The notes: generated from the letters alone by a model not told the origin. 64,000 nt of DNA from Desulfurella amilsii (GCF_002119425.1 NZ_MDSU01000018.1:1021501-1085500); one strand, 5' to 3'; shown: positions 1-9,065, counted from the first letter of the stretch. Made by a program: numbers and translations.

Positions 1-270
1 GAAGGCAGATATGCCAAAATCGTTTAAATAATCCACTATACCATTTGCCAAAGGCTCTTCTGGACCAACTACAACAAACTCAATGGAGTTTTGCTTACAA
101 AATTCAACTATAGCCTCAAAATCTAAAGGTGAAATATCTACGTTTGTAGCAAGTTTTAATGTGCCAGCATTGCCTTTTGCGCAGTAAATTTTTTCACACA
201 AGGAACTTTGTGCAAGCTTGTATATGATTGCATGCTCTCTTGCACCGTTTCCAATAACCAGTACATTCAT
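1..270 (-). CDS. purD: Phosphoribosylamine-glycine ligase, N-terminal part (runs off the window)
   Basis: The reverse strand from 270 encodes a protein beginning MNVLVIGNGAREHAI, the hallmark N-terminus of GAR synthetase (purine biosynthesis; ATP-dependent joining of glycine to phosphoribosylamine). It continues with the family-typical stretch VVVGPEEPLANGIVDYL. Only about 90 residues are visible because the gene continues beyond base 1. The start codon overlaps the stop of the upstream lipoprotein gene (ATGA, 267-270), so purD is the last visible gene of a long minus-strand cluster. Its function is unrelated to the lipid-transport genes before it, so the link is probably only co-transcription. 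Confidence 0.93.
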   Translation of the reverse strand, partial: MNVLVIGNGAREHAIIYKLAQSSLCEKIYCAKGNAGTLKLATNVDISPLDFEAIVEFCKQNSIEFVVVGPEEPLANGIVDYLNDFGISAF

Positions 271-821
271 TTTGTCTCTCCTGCTAACCATTCATTTAAA
301 TTTTTCAAAAAATCTTCAGTTGCTTTACTTGCGCTAGATAACATAGATTCATTTGTTTTTTGCTTAATTTCAACCTTATAGTCAAATATTTTACTTGACA
401 AAAGCTCATAGCTAGAGTTATAGAAAAAAGCCCTTGCTTTAAAATAGAAAAAATTATTGTCTTTGTTAAAATGCGGCTCAAAATCAAAAAGCAAAACTTT
501 TAGTCTGTATTTAGCATACGGATCTAGCTTTATATAGACAATATTTTCTAAAATAAAATCTTTTAACATCGTAGGAGGTGAGTTTATCCATTTTGAGTAA
601 GCAAAATAATCATATTTACCATTTGCTTCATACAAAATATAGTTGTTATGCAATTTATTGGATTCAACACCATCTAAATTGACACAGATACCAGGTTTAT
701 TAAATGTTAAATTCACCTTAGGCGATAAATAAGTATAACCGGTATTATTTTGATTTTTTACCTTAAGAGAACAAGAAACCAAGAAGAAACTTAATGCTAA
801 AAACACAAATATTTTTCTCAT
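267..821 (-). CDS. PqiC-like ABC transport auxiliary lipoprotein
   Basis: 184-residue lipoprotein. The signal peptide ends in the lipobox LVSC with Cys17 as the lipidated residue. The body has the aromatic signature SKWINSPPTML typical of the PqiC / ABC_trans_aux (formerly DUF330) family, outer-membrane lipoproteins that work with MCE proteins. It directly follows the MCE gene with an ATGA overlap (818-821), which supports a role as the outer-membrane or periplasmic partner of the Mla-type lipid transporter. No other domain is seen. Family assignment rests on motif memory and on context. Confidence 0.75.
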   Translation of the reverse strand: MRKIFVFLALSFFLVSCSLKVKNQNNTGYTYLSPKVNLTFNKPGICVNLDGVESNKLHNNYILYEANGKYDYFAYSKWINSPPTMLKDFILENIVYIKLDPYAKYRLKVLLFDFEPHFNKDNNFFYFKARAFFYNSSYELLSSKIFDYKVEIKQKTNESMLSSASKATEDFLKNLNEWLAGETK

Positions 822-1753
822 TGCGTACTTCCTTTTTCTGTTGGTGCTGGCGTTTTTGGCTTTCCATAAAGTATATATGACGGATTTGATCTTAATTCGT
901 TAATCAATGCATTCGTTGTTTTGGTGGTCTTATTAACCTCTTCTATTAATTTGTTTAGATTGTATAAACTTTCGTGTGTAAAGTAATTTACTTGATTTTT
1001 GTTTTCACTTATGAGCTGATTGAGATTCAAACTTATTTGAGCAAGATTTTTTGAGCTTTCCTGCAAGCTTTCTATAAGCTTATTTGTTGACAAAAAAGCA
1101 TCTTTTGCGCTTTGGCCCGCTTGTTTTATAGAATCCATAGCTTCGTTTGTCTTATTTATGGTAGAGTTTAGATTGCTTAATTCAACGAATAGTTCTTTGC
1201 TTACTTTATCTGTGTTTTTTAAAATTGATGATATTTGCTGTCTGTTGTTTTCATTAAATACCTCACTCATACTTTTTATTAATGTATTTGCGCTATCTAA
1301 TAAGCTTGGGAGAGCTTGCGAGATTTTTTGTAGCTCACTCATTTTAGATTTTATTATAGGGTACTCATGATGATCAACACTTTCAAGCGATGGCGCATTT
1401 TTTGTGCCTCCTGTTAAATCAATAGATGCAAGACCTGTTAGTCCTTGTACAGAAACACTAGCAATTGTGTCCGTTTTAATGGGTATATTGCTTTTTACTT
1501 TTATAAAAATCCTTACAATTTCTGGGTTATTTGGGTCAATATCAATTTTTTCAACACTACCTACATTTACGCCTTTATATTTAACAAGCGAGTTTTGCGA
1601 AAGACCATTAACCGAATACTTTGTTAGAATCAAGTAAGTTTTATAAGACTCGTTTGCTCTATAGCCAAAAAGCCAAAGCAGTATAATTACAATAGCGGCG
1701 CTTAAAACGATAACAAAAGCACCAACAAGTATGTAGTTAGGCTTTGTTTCCAT
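818..1753 (-). CDS. mlaD: MlaD-like MCE-domain lipid transport protein
   Basis: 311 residues from the ATG at 1753. The longer open frame upstream (to 1882) lies inside mlaF and lacks the expected N-terminus, so the later start with the sequence METKPNYILVGAFV is chosen. The protein has one N-terminal membrane anchor (about residues 8-30), then the MCE domain (NGLSQNSLVKYKGVNVGSV, then QGLTGLASIDLTGG), then a long helical tail rich in Asn, Lys, Ser and Leu. MCE proteins are periplasmic rings or tubes that carry phospholipids between membranes. It overlaps the mlaF end by 17 bases and is followed by the PqiC-like lipoprotein. No MlaC-like periplasmic shuttle gene is in the cluster. Confidence 0.88.
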   Translation of the reverse strand: METKPNYILVGAFVIVLSAAIVIILLWLFGYRANESYKTYLILTKYSVNGLSQNSLVKYKGVNVGSVEKIDIDPNNPEIVRIFIKVKSNIPIKTDTIASVSVQGLTGLASIDLTGGTKNAPSLESVDHHEYPIIKSKMSELQKISQALPSLLDSANTLIKSMSEVFNENNRQQISSILKNTDKVSKELFVELSNLNSTINKTNEAMDSIKQAGQSAKDAFLSTNKLIESLQESSKNLAQISLNLNQLISENKNQVNYFTHESLYNLNKLIEEVNKTTKTTNALINELRSNPSYILYGKPKTPAPTEKGSTQ

Positions 1754-2507
1754 CCAAAAACCTCTTGCCGCGCTCACCCATAAATAATTCTCTAACCCAG
1801 TTATTATCAACTGTGTGAATTTTATCTGGTGTATCGCAGAATATGATTGTTTTATTTGCAATAATTGCAACTCTATTTGCAATTAAAAGTGATGACAAAT
1901 CATGCGTTATCATAATTACACTAATACCCAACAAATCAACAAGTTTTTTAATCGTTTTATCAAACTCGTCTGCACTAATGGGATCTAAACCACTTACTGG
2001 CTCATCCAAAAATAAAATCTTGGGATCCACTGCCAGTGCACGTGCAAGCGCTGCCTTTTTTTTCATACCGCCTGATAACTCACTGGGGTATAGCCAATAC
2101 GCATTCTCATCTAAATCTGCCAATTTTATTTTCAACATAGCCATATTTTTTGCTGTTTCATCATCTATATTATAGCGTTTTTTTATCACATATACAATAT
2201 TTTCGCCCACGCTTAAACTACTAAATAATGCAGCTGACTGGAACATTACGCCAATCTTATTTTTTATAGCTTGCTTTTGCTTAAAACTTAAATTTTTTGC
2301 ATTTATGCCGTCTATTAAATAATCGCCTTGCTTTGGCTCTTTTAATAAGATTAATTCCTTTAAAAGCGTGGTTTTACCAGAACCAGAACCGCCAATTATA
2401 GCCAAAATTTCGCCTCTGTATATATCTAAATTTAAATTTTCATGTATTATGCGCTCACCATAGGCACTTTGTAGATTTCTAACTTGAATTATTAAATCTT
2501 TAACCAT
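1737..2507 (-). CDS. mlaF: MlaF-type ABC transporter ATP-binding protein
   Basis: 256 residues. Walker A is GGSGSGKTT, the ABC signature is LSGGMKKKAALARAL, Walker B is ILFLDEPVSGLDP, and the H-loop is MITHDLSS. The LSGGM(K/R)KR-type signature and the SGLDP wording are typical of the Mla/MCE ATPases. It energises lipid transport through the MlaE permease. It overlaps mlaE by 16 bases and mlaD by 17, so the three proteins are translationally coupled. Confidence 0.93.
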   Translation of the reverse strand: MVKDLIIQVRNLQSAYGERIIHENLNLDIYRGEILAIIGGSGSGKTTLLKELILLKEPKQGDYLIDGINAKNLSFKQKQAIKNKIGVMFQSAALFSSLSVGENIVYVIKKRYNIDDETAKNMAMLKIKLADLDENAYWLYPSELSGGMKKKAALARALAVDPKILFLDEPVSGLDPISADEFDKTIKKLVDLLGISVIMITHDLSSLLIANRVAIIANKTIIFCDTPDKIHTVDNNWVRELFMGERGKRFLDGNKA

Positions 2508-3556
2508 CTATAAATCACAGAAAATGCTGCATCAATAGCAATTATGCTAAAAATGCTCTTTACAACACTTGCCGTCACATGAAAACCTATGCTTTCTGTT
2601 TTTTGCTCTACCTTAAAGCCTTCACTTGTACCAATTAAAGCTATAACAATACCAAATACGGGCCCCTTAACAATCCCGGATAAAAAAGACTTGATTGTAA
2701 CCACACGGCTTGCCCTTTCTAAAAACTCAGCAAAATTCACATTTAAAATAAGGTTTGAGATGATCATACCACCAAAAATTCCAACAATGTCAGCAAACAC
2801 AATCAAGAGTGGCATTACTATAAAAAGTGAGAGTATGCGTGGCAAAACGAGCAATGTGTAAGGCGAAACACCCATTGTATCAAGCGTGTCAATTTCCTCT
2901 TGAACCTTCATCAAACCAATAGATGCTGCATAGCTGCTTGCGCTTCTGCCAGAAACTATTATTGCTACAATTAAAGGTCCTAATTCTCTTACAATTGAAA
3001 TGCTAACCAGATCAACAATAAAAATATTCGCACCAAATTGCTTCAATTGAGCCGCAGATTGATACGCAATAACAAGACCTATTAAAAATGACAAAACACC
3101 CACAATACCTATGGCACCTACGCCCATATTTTGAATGTCTTTTGCAAATGCTCTAAATTCAAAATCAGAAATTTTTGATATGAAATCAACTGTCGACTTA
3201 CCTAAAAAATTTAAAAAAAACACATAATCTTTAACTTTTCTTTCTAGGTAAATGCTGAAACGCAAAAGTAAGCTTTTCTTTTTTATAGAAGGGATTTGAG
3301 CCGTATTTTGCAAAACAAGCTTAACGACACTTTCTACCTTTTTATTATTGCCGCATAGTTTTGCTTTATCAAAACTATCGCATATAAGAAGGCCACCAAA
3401 TGTGTCTATCTCATTAATAAGTGAGATATCAACACGCTCAAAACCAACTAAACCCAAAAGATTCTTTTTAATGAATGCTACATTTTCAACAACCCAACCT
3501 CCTTTTAAGAAAAGAGTTTTATCTTTTACTTCAAAAAATGCGTATTGCTGGTTCAT
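2492..3556 (-). CDS. mlaE: MlaE-family permease with an N-terminal STAS-like extension
   Basis: 354 residues, about 100 longer than MlaE proteins without the extension. Residues 1 to about 95 form a soluble segment (VDISLINEIDTFGGLLICDS) resembling a STAS/MlaB fold. From about residue 130 the permease domain follows, with the family signatures GVGAIGIVGVLSFLIG, VRELGPLIVAIIVSGR and EIDTLDTMGVSP. It forms the membrane channel of the MCE lipid transporter. The STAS-like part suggests that the MlaB role is built into the permease, since no separate mlaB gene is seen. The stop of fur is immediately upstream (3557), with no spacer. Confidence 0.9.
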   Translation of the reverse strand: MNQQYAFFEVKDKTLFLKGGWVVENVAFIKKNLLGLVGFERVDISLINEIDTFGGLLICDSFDKAKLCGNNKKVESVVKLVLQNTAQIPSIKKKSLLLRFSIYLERKVKDYVFFLNFLGKSTVDFISKISDFEFRAFAKDIQNMGVGAIGIVGVLSFLIGLVIAYQSAAQLKQFGANIFIVDLVSISIVRELGPLIVAIIVSGRSASSYAASIGLMKVQEEIDTLDTMGVSPYTLLVLPRILSLFIVMPLLIVFADIVGIFGGMIISNLILNVNFAEFLERASRVVTIKSFLSGIVKGPVFGIVIALIGTSEGFKVEQKTESIGFHVTASVVKSIFSIIAIDAAFSVIYRWLKI

Positions 3557-3931
3557 TTATTTTGCACAATTTGGACACAAACCATAAAATATGATAGAAT
3601 GGTAATTTACTTTATAACCTTTTTTGTTTAATTCTTCGTCTAACTCTTTATTATAGGCTATATCTAAATCCAACACAGCAGAGCAGTTTGTGCATTTAAA
3701 ATGGTAGTGGGGCTCTGTTTTTGCATCATAGCGCAAAACATTTTTGTCACTTTTAATCTCTATAACTTTGCCTTCTTCTGCTAATATGCGCAAATTTCTA
3801 TAAATTGTAGCAATGGAAATCTTTGGATATTTGGGTTTTATCGCGTAGTAAAGCTCTTCTGGTGTGGGATGATCGTACCTTGATTTTAACTCTTCGTAAA
3901 CCATACTACGTTGTTTAGTGTTTTTTCTCAT
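3557..3931 (-). CDS. Fur/PerR-family metal-dependent repressor
   Basis: 124 residues. The winged-helix part contains PTPEELYYAIKPKYPKIS and ATIYRNLRILAEEG, the recognition-helix signature of the Fur family. The dimerisation part has HYHFKCTNC and LCPNC, two CXXC pairs that hold the structural zinc. The wording RYDAKTEPHYHFKC is closer to PerR than to classical Fur, but the sensing residues cannot be settled by eye. The start has a strong ribosome binding site (AGGAGG, 3938-3943, read on the minus strand). It lies between the glutamate synthase genes and the lipid-transport genes in one direction, so it is probably transcribed with both. Confidence 0.88.
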   Translation of the reverse strand: MRKNTKQRSMVYEELKSRYDHPTPEELYYAIKPKYPKISIATIYRNLRILAEEGKVIEIKSDKNVLRYDAKTEPHYHFKCTNCSAVLDLDIAYNKELDEELNKKGYKVNYHSIIFYGLCPNCAK

Positions 3932-3946
3932 ACAGCCTCCTTTTGT

Positions 3947-4690
3947 TTAAGGTCCTGGGATGTACAAATTCCCATAAGGCCTTTTGCTCTTTGGTGTAAT
4001 TTTTACAAACTCATCTTTGGCAATTTTATCACAATCGTAACCAAAAATACTACAAAATTTTTTAACATTTGCTAAGATTTTCTCCATATCTTTATCATCT
4101 GGTTTACTTAAAATAACTTCATTAGAACAAAGTGTTTCGTCTACACCTTGTCTTACAAAAATTGCACCACCATGCATACCAGTGCCCAAATAATTGCCCG
4201 TTAAGCGTTTTTTATCCCTATTTAATCCAAGTAGTATTAATGTGCCACCCGCCATATACTCGCCCATAAAAGCGCCAGCACAACCACCTATAACCACTGT
4301 TGGGCTTATATCTTCTTTGTAAGCTTTCATATGTATGCATGCCCTATAGCCTACATTACCTTTTACAAAAATTGACCCCCCTCGCATACTATAGCCAAGC
4401 ACATCGCCCGCATTGCCATGTATAATTATTTCGCCAGAACTCATTGTGTTACCTATGCCGTCTTGAGCATCCTCATTAACAACGATAGCAGGACCTTCCA
4501 TAAACGCACCCAAATCATTGCCTGGTACACCATTAATCACTATTTCTACAGGCTTTGCTACTCCACAGCCAATATAGTATTGTCCGCAAACGCCATCAAG
4601 TATAATTTTCTTGCAACCCTCTGCAATAGCCTGTCTTACTAACTCGTTTAAAACAGCATATTTAAGATTATGTGCATCAATCCTCTTCAT
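3947..4690 (-). CDS. Glutamate synthase, stand-alone GXGXG (C-terminal) domain
   Basis: 247 residues. The repeated glycine pattern of a right-handed beta-helix (GEIIIHGNAGDVLGYSMRGG, GNVGYRACIHMK, GGCAGAFMGEYMAGG, TGMHGGAIFVR) matches the GXGXG domain that forms the C-terminal third of the usual large glutamate synthase subunit. Here it is a separate protein, as in archaeal-type split enzymes. It overlaps the amidotransferase gene upstream by 14 bases. It should assemble with the amidotransferase and FMN-core subunits encoded just upstream to give a ferredoxin- or NAD(P)H-fed glutamate synthase. Confidence 0.9.
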   Translation of the reverse strand: MKRIDAHNLKYAVLNELVRQAIAEGCKKIILDGVCGQYYIGCGVAKPVEIVINGVPGNDLGAFMEGPAIVVNEDAQDGIGNTMSSGEIIIHGNAGDVLGYSMRGGSIFVKGNVGYRACIHMKAYKEDISPTVVIGGCAGAFMGEYMAGGTLILLGLNRDKKRLTGNYLGTGMHGGAIFVRQGVDETLCSNEVILSKPDDKDMEKILANVKKFCSIFGYDCDKIAKDEFVKITPKSKRPYGNLYIPGP

Positions 4691-5840
4691 CTTCTACCCC
4701 ATAATAAACATTATAAGCCTCATCGGTGAGTCTTGCAATAACAGGCTCGCCTGCATCCGGCGAATTAATATCTTTTATATCGCTACATACGTGCTTTATA
4801 GCCGCTTCTTCGCTTGAAAAATAATATGTATTATCTTTTTTGCCCACAACTAAAGGCCTCAATTTAATTCTATCGTTTAGCGCCATTATTCCACCTTTAA
4901 ATGTCAATAAAATTGAAAATGGTCCATTAAGTAGGGCTCTTCCATAAATTATTCTTAATGCTTTGTATAGTTGTTTTTGTTCTTGTGGCATCTTTTCAAT
5001 TTCTTCCCAAAGAGGTGCGCTGAATATTTTAGCCAGCAACTCTAACGGTATGTGGTGTTTTCTTACAATTAAATCTGCCAAATACACAATTGCTTCTGTA
5101 TCAGTTTTTTGAGTGCACTTATACCCGTACATTTCTAAATAGCGTTTATTTGCACCATACGAAGAAATCTCACCGTTGTGAACCACTGTCCAATCAAGCA
5201 ACCCAAATGGATGTGCGCCTCCCCACCAGCCCGGCGTATTTGTTGGAAAACGGTTATGAGCAGTCCAACAAAAAGCTTTGTAGCGCTCAATTCTAAAAAA
5301 GTTTGCAATCTCATCAGGATAGCCTATACCCTTAAATACACCCATATTTTTGCCACTTGAGATAACAAAGGCACCATTTATATTTTCGTTTATAAAAATT
5401 ACAAGCTTATTGATAAATTCATCTGCGTCAGATTCGCTCATATATTCGCTTTCTGCCTTCGTACCTTGAGCCCTTGGTAATACAAAATACACAAAAAACA
5501 TAGGCCTCTTTCTGTTTTTCATACCCCTTGTGGGTATACCAGAACGCTCTGCTACCGTAACTCTGCGTTCTAAAAAATCCTCAACAGCACGCTTGGCTAA
5601 ATCATCGTCAATCATTAAATGTAAAGCATAATAGTTTTTAAATTCTGGGTATATACCGTATGCAGCATATCCTGAGCCCAAACCATTTCCCCTATCACGC
5701 ATTATATCAATGGCAGAGACAACCCTACTACCATCTATAAGCTCGCCTTTTGTATTAAAGATACCAAAGATGCCACAACCTGATGCATCCTTTGAATCAT
5801 TAGTAATAGCAAAACTTTGATTATTTTTTATTTCAACCAT
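4677..5840 (-). CDS. Glutamate synthase, stand-alone class II glutamine amidotransferase subunit
   Basis: 387 residues. Cys22 in SGCGIFGIFNT is the expected nucleophile of class II (Ntn-type) amidotransferases, so the 21 residues before it are probably a propeptide removed on maturation. Further family signatures are RDRGNGLGSGYAAYG, AHNRFPTNTPGWWGGAHPF and VVHNGEISSYG. The subunit releases ammonia from glutamine for transfer to 2-oxoglutarate. It corresponds to the N-terminal third of the usual GltB and is separate, as in archaeal-type enzymes. Confidence 0.9.
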   Translation of the reverse strand: MVEIKNNQSFAITNDSKDASGCGIFGIFNTKGELIDGSRVVSAIDIMRDRGNGLGSGYAAYGIYPEFKNYYALHLMIDDDLAKRAVEDFLERRVTVAERSGIPTRGMKNRKRPMFFVYFVLPRAQGTKAESEYMSESDADEFINKLVIFINENINGAFVISSGKNMGVFKGIGYPDEIANFFRIERYKAFCWTAHNRFPTNTPGWWGGAHPFGLLDWTVVHNGEISSYGANKRYLEMYGYKCTQKTDTEAIVYLADLIVRKHHIPLELLAKIFSAPLWEEIEKMPQEQKQLYKALRIIYGRALLNGPFSILLTFKGGIMALNDRIKLRPLVVGKKDNTYYFSSEEAAIKHVCSDIKDINSPDAGEPVIARLTDEAYNVYYGVEDEED

Positions 5841-5846
5841 ATATAC

Positions 5847-7103
5847 CTACCCTTTTAATTTTCTATCAAGCCTTAACACTCTAAAGGCCTTATCAAAATA
5901 TTTCCACCCAAAATCGCTATTTAAAAATGTATCCTTTATCCATGAAACATCAAAACCTTTTTCTATCATCCAATTAAACATACCAACTTTTTCAACATTA
6001 TTTACAAGAATGACACCGATTAGCCTATTGTCTCTAATGATAAATTTTCTATACTCATTGTCTTTTTTGTATTCAAGCACCTCATCATTGTCGCTTTCTA
6101 TTAAACCCATAGAAATAAAGCCAATATTTCCTATTTCAATGGAGTTCATAGCAAAACCGCCATTAAATTTAACTTCAGATCCACTTGCATTCAAGCCTGA
6201 AATAAAGCCTTCCTTGGCAGCAAGAGGCAATATAGGAATAGGCCGTCTAATATTTGCAACAATATCATACACACTTGCGACATCGCCTGCTGCATAGCAA
6301 TCATCGCAGGCCTTTAGATAATCATCAACTACAATACCTCTGTCAACTTTGATATTTTCATCAACAAAAGGAATGTTTGGGAAAACGCCGACGCTTAACA
6401 AACATGCATCGCAAGGTATTTTTTTATTGCTTGCAAGTACAACTTCGCTAACTTTCTCATCGCCATTTAATTGCACAACAGAATCATTTAGAATTATTTC
6501 TACACCATTTTCTTTTAACTCTTCTTGAATGAGTCCTGCAGCATAATCATCAAGCGCTGGAAACAAAACCCTTTTTGCAAGCTCAACAAGCACTACTTTT
6601 TTACCAATTTTTGACAAATCGTAAGCCATTTTTGTGCCAATAAGGCCAGCTCCTACTATAACAATGGATCCGATATTGTCTAGATTTTCCTTTAACTTTC
6701 TTGCTCCTTTAATGTTTGTTAGTGTATGAATACCCTCAAGTTCTATGCCAACAATATTTTTTGGCAATATTGCGCTTGCACCGCTTGTGATAATAAGTTT
6801 GTCGTATGGTAAACTTTCTGAGTTTGAAATTGAAACTATTTTAGCTTTTGTGTCAATAGATTCAACCTTTTTGCCAAGCAGGGTTTTTATATTGTTTTTC
6901 TCAAAAAAATCATTTCTTCTGTAAAACATTCTCTCTTGCGAAAAGCTTACCTCACCAATTACCCAGTTTGGCAGCAATGGCCTTGAATAAGGCCTTGTTT
7001 GCTCATCTGATATAATTAAAATCTCACCTTGAGTATCATTTTGCCTAATAGCTGTTGCAGCATTAATACCTGCCACAGAATTTCCTATTATTACATACTT
7101 CAT
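5847..7103 (-). CDS. FAD/NAD(P)-dependent oxidoreductase of the glutamate synthase cluster
   Basis: 418 residues. An N-terminal FAD-binding motif (MKYVIIGNSVAGINAA), an internal NAD(P)-binding motif (IVIVGAGLIGTKMAYDL, about residues 145-160) and a second FAD contact (ACDDCYAAGDVA) show a class-I pyridine nucleotide-disulfide-like reductase of the nitrite reductase/rubredoxin reductase group, without redox cysteines. It sits between the amidotransferase and ferredoxin genes with spacers of 6 and 8 bases, so it probably feeds electrons from NAD(P)H through the ferredoxin subunit to the synthase core. Confidence 0.85.
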   Translation of the reverse strand: MKYVIIGNSVAGINAATAIRQNDTQGEILIISDEQTRPYSRPLLPNWVIGEVSFSQERMFYRRNDFFEKNNIKTLLGKKVESIDTKAKIVSISNSESLPYDKLIITSGASAILPKNIVGIELEGIHTLTNIKGARKLKENLDNIGSIVIVGAGLIGTKMAYDLSKIGKKVVLVELAKRVLFPALDDYAAGLIQEELKENGVEIILNDSVVQLNGDEKVSEVVLASNKKIPCDACLLSVGVFPNIPFVDENIKVDRGIVVDDYLKACDDCYAAGDVASVYDIVANIRRPIPILPLAAKEGFISGLNASGSEVKFNGGFAMNSIEIGNIGFISMGLIESDNDEVLEYKKDNEYRKFIIRDNRLIGVILVNNVEKVGMFNWMIEKGFDVSWIKDTFLNSDFGWKYFDKAFRVLRLDRKLKG

Positions 7104-7111
7104 TTAAATCC

Positions 7112-7546
7112 TCACAACTCTTCAAAAGTTAAAGCTTCGTTAGGGCATGCCTCAACACACGCAGGAATACTTCTATCTGGACACATATCGCACTTAACAG
7201 ACAAACCCCAATCTTTATTTTCACCTTGTTTGATTACACCGTATGGGCAAACCATCACGCACATCCAGCAACCCACGCATGTATCTTGATCTACAACGAC
7301 ATAACCCCTCTCATCCCTATGCATAGAACCATTCTGACAAGCAAAAATACATGGTGCGTCATCGCAGTGTCTGCACATAATGGAAGCCGAGTAGGGATAG
7401 TTAAATTCAGCAGTGCATCGAGATAAAACATTTTCTTTTTTAACAGCCTTAATTATATCTTTGGATACAGAGTGCTCAGTTTTGCAAGCTACTTCGCACA
7501 GATGGCAATATACGCAATTATCTTCGTTTATTTTAACAAGCTTCAT
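7112..7546 (-). CDS. Four-cluster-type 4Fe-4S ferredoxin subunit (glutamate synthase cluster)
   Basis: 144 residues from the ATG at 7546, which has AGGAGA six bases upstream; a start at 7561 would put that site inside the gene. Cysteine motifs CVYCHLCEVAC, CRHCDDAPCIFAC, CVGCWMCVMVC and CDMCPDRSIPACVEAC resemble the HycB/DmsB ferredoxin fold with up to four 4Fe-4S clusters. It is probably the electron-transfer subunit between the FAD oxidoreductase and the FMN core encoded on either side. Its start is one base from the end of the core gene. Confidence 0.87.
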   Translation of the reverse strand: MKLVKINEDNCVYCHLCEVACKTEHSVSKDIIKAVKKENVLSRCTAEFNYPYSASIMCRHCDDAPCIFACQNGSMHRDERGYVVVDQDTCVGCWMCVMVCPYGVIKQGENKDWGLSVKCDMCPDRSIPACVEACPNEALTFEEL

Positions 7547-7547
7547 T

Positions 7548-9065
7548 TTATTCTCCTGCATGCAGTATGCCTAAAATTTCCATTTCTTTTTCGTTTAAAT
7601 CGAAACCTCTTAGGGCAAGTCTGTTGCCCTTTAGTGATTCTATGGAATTAATACCCATAGCCCCTAAGGTTTCTTTTATCTCCAAACCCCAAACATTTAC
7701 CAGATTCACAAGTCTTTGAGCCGCAATGTTGGGGTTTTGGCGCTTTGATAAAAATGGATCTTGTGTTGCTATGCCCCATGCGCACCTGCCTGTATGACAT
7801 TGCTGACACATTGTACAGCCTATAGCAATAAGCGTTGCGGTGCCAATGTATACTGCATCTGCCCCCAATGCAATAGCTTTTACAACATCCATTGAGTTTC
7901 TTATACCACCTGAAGCTATAAGAGAAATTTTGCCCCTTAAGCCTTCCTGCCTTAATCTATCATCAACGCTTGCAAGGCCAAGCTCTATGGGAAGGCCTAC
8001 ATTGTCTCTAATAACTTGAGGCGAAGCACCTGTGCCACCTTTGAAGCCATCAAGCACAATTACATCAGCTCCCGCTTGAGCAACTCCGCTTGCAATGGCG
8101 GCAATATTATGAACACAAGCAATTTTAACAAAAATAGGTTTCTTGTACTCTGTTGCTTCTTTTAAGGCAAATATGAGCTCTCTTAAATCTTCAATAGAAT
8201 ATATATCATGATGCGGTGCGGGGCTTAGAGCATCTGTGCCTTTTGGTATCATTCGTGTTTGAGCAATTGATGCTGTAACCTTCTCGCCAGGCAAATGTCC
8301 GCCAATGCCGGGCTTTGCACCCTGGCCAATTTTTATTTCAATGGCGCTTGCTACATCTAAATACTCCTTGTGCACACCAAAACGACCGCTTGCCACTTGA
8401 ACTATAATATTACCTTTGAATTTATAATGGTCTTTATGGAGACCACCTTCGCCAGAATTAAAATATGTGCCAAGCTCAAGAGCTGCTCTTCCTATAGCCT
8501 CTATTACATTGTAATTTAAAGCACCATAGCTCATTGCAGCAAACATTATGGGTAGTTCAATCTCCAGCTGAGGAGATAACGCTGTCTTTAGCTTACCGTT
8601 TTCTATTTCTAAATGATCAACCTTTTTACCTAAAAAGGTCTTTAATTCCATTGGCTCTCTTAGCGGGTCAATGGATGGGTTTGTGACTTGAGAAGCATTA
8701 ATAAGCATGTGATCCCAATAGACAATGTAGGGCTTATCAGCACCCATAGACACAACTGGTGCACCACCAAAAGCGGCTCTTTTTTTAACGCCAACCACAT
8801 TCCACTTGCCCCAACTTTCGTTTATACGATATGGGCTTGTGCGATTTTCTATAGTTATGGCTTCTGTTGGACAAAATGCAGCGCATCTATTACAACCCAC
8901 ACATTTTGCATCCCAGTTCCATATTTTATCTTCTTCTTCATCATAAAATGTTGCATCAAATGAACATTGCTCAACACAAGCTTTACACTTAATACACCTA
9001 TCTGGATCTCTTATAACATGAAAATCTGGCGGGGTATAGGTTTTGACATCTTTCATCCACTTCAC
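7548..9065 (-). CDS. Glutamate synthase FMN-binding core with N-terminal ferredoxin domain
   Basis: 505 residues. An N-terminal 2x[4Fe-4S] segment (CIKCKACVEQCSF, CVGCNRCAAFCP, residues about 24-68) is followed by the FMN barrel of glutamate synthase, with KIGQGAKPGIGGHLPG, SPAPHHDIYSIEDL and LDGFKGGTGASPQ, and a 3Fe-4S motif CTMCQQCHTGRCAWGIAT. This is the archaeal-type, stand-alone central domain that makes glutamate from ammonia and 2-oxoglutarate. Translation probably starts at the GTG at 9065 (GAGGT a few bases upstream); the ATG at 9056 is an alternative. It is the first gene of the cluster. Confidence 0.92.
   Translation of the reverse strand: MKWMKDVKTYTPPDFHVIRDPDRCIKCKACVEQCSFDATFYDEEEDKIWNWDAKCVGCNRCAAFCPTEAITIENRTSPYRINESWGKWNVVGVKKRAAFGGAPVVSMGADKPYIVYWDHMLINASQVTNPSIDPLREPMELKTFLGKKVDHLEIENGKLKTALSPQLEIELPIMFAAMSYGALNYNVIEAIGRAALELGTYFNSGEGGLHKDHYKFKGNIIVQVASGRFGVHKEYLDVASAIEIKIGQGAKPGIGGHLPGEKVTASIAQTRMIPKGTDALSPAPHHDIYSIEDLRELIFALKEATEYKKPIFVKIACVHNIAAIASGVAQAGADVIVLDGFKGGTGASPQVIRDNVGLPIELGLASVDDRLRQEGLRGKISLIASGGIRNSMDVVKAIALGADAVYIGTATLIAIGCTMCQQCHTGRCAWGIATQDPFLSKRQNPNIAAQRLVNLVNVWGLEIKETLGAMGINSIESLKGNRLALRGFDLNEKEMEILGILHAGE

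Noticed and set aside
1754-1882. N-terminal extension of MlaD by 43 residues
   Set aside because: It lies wholly inside mlaF in another frame, and the MCE family starts with the short membrane anchor found at 1753.
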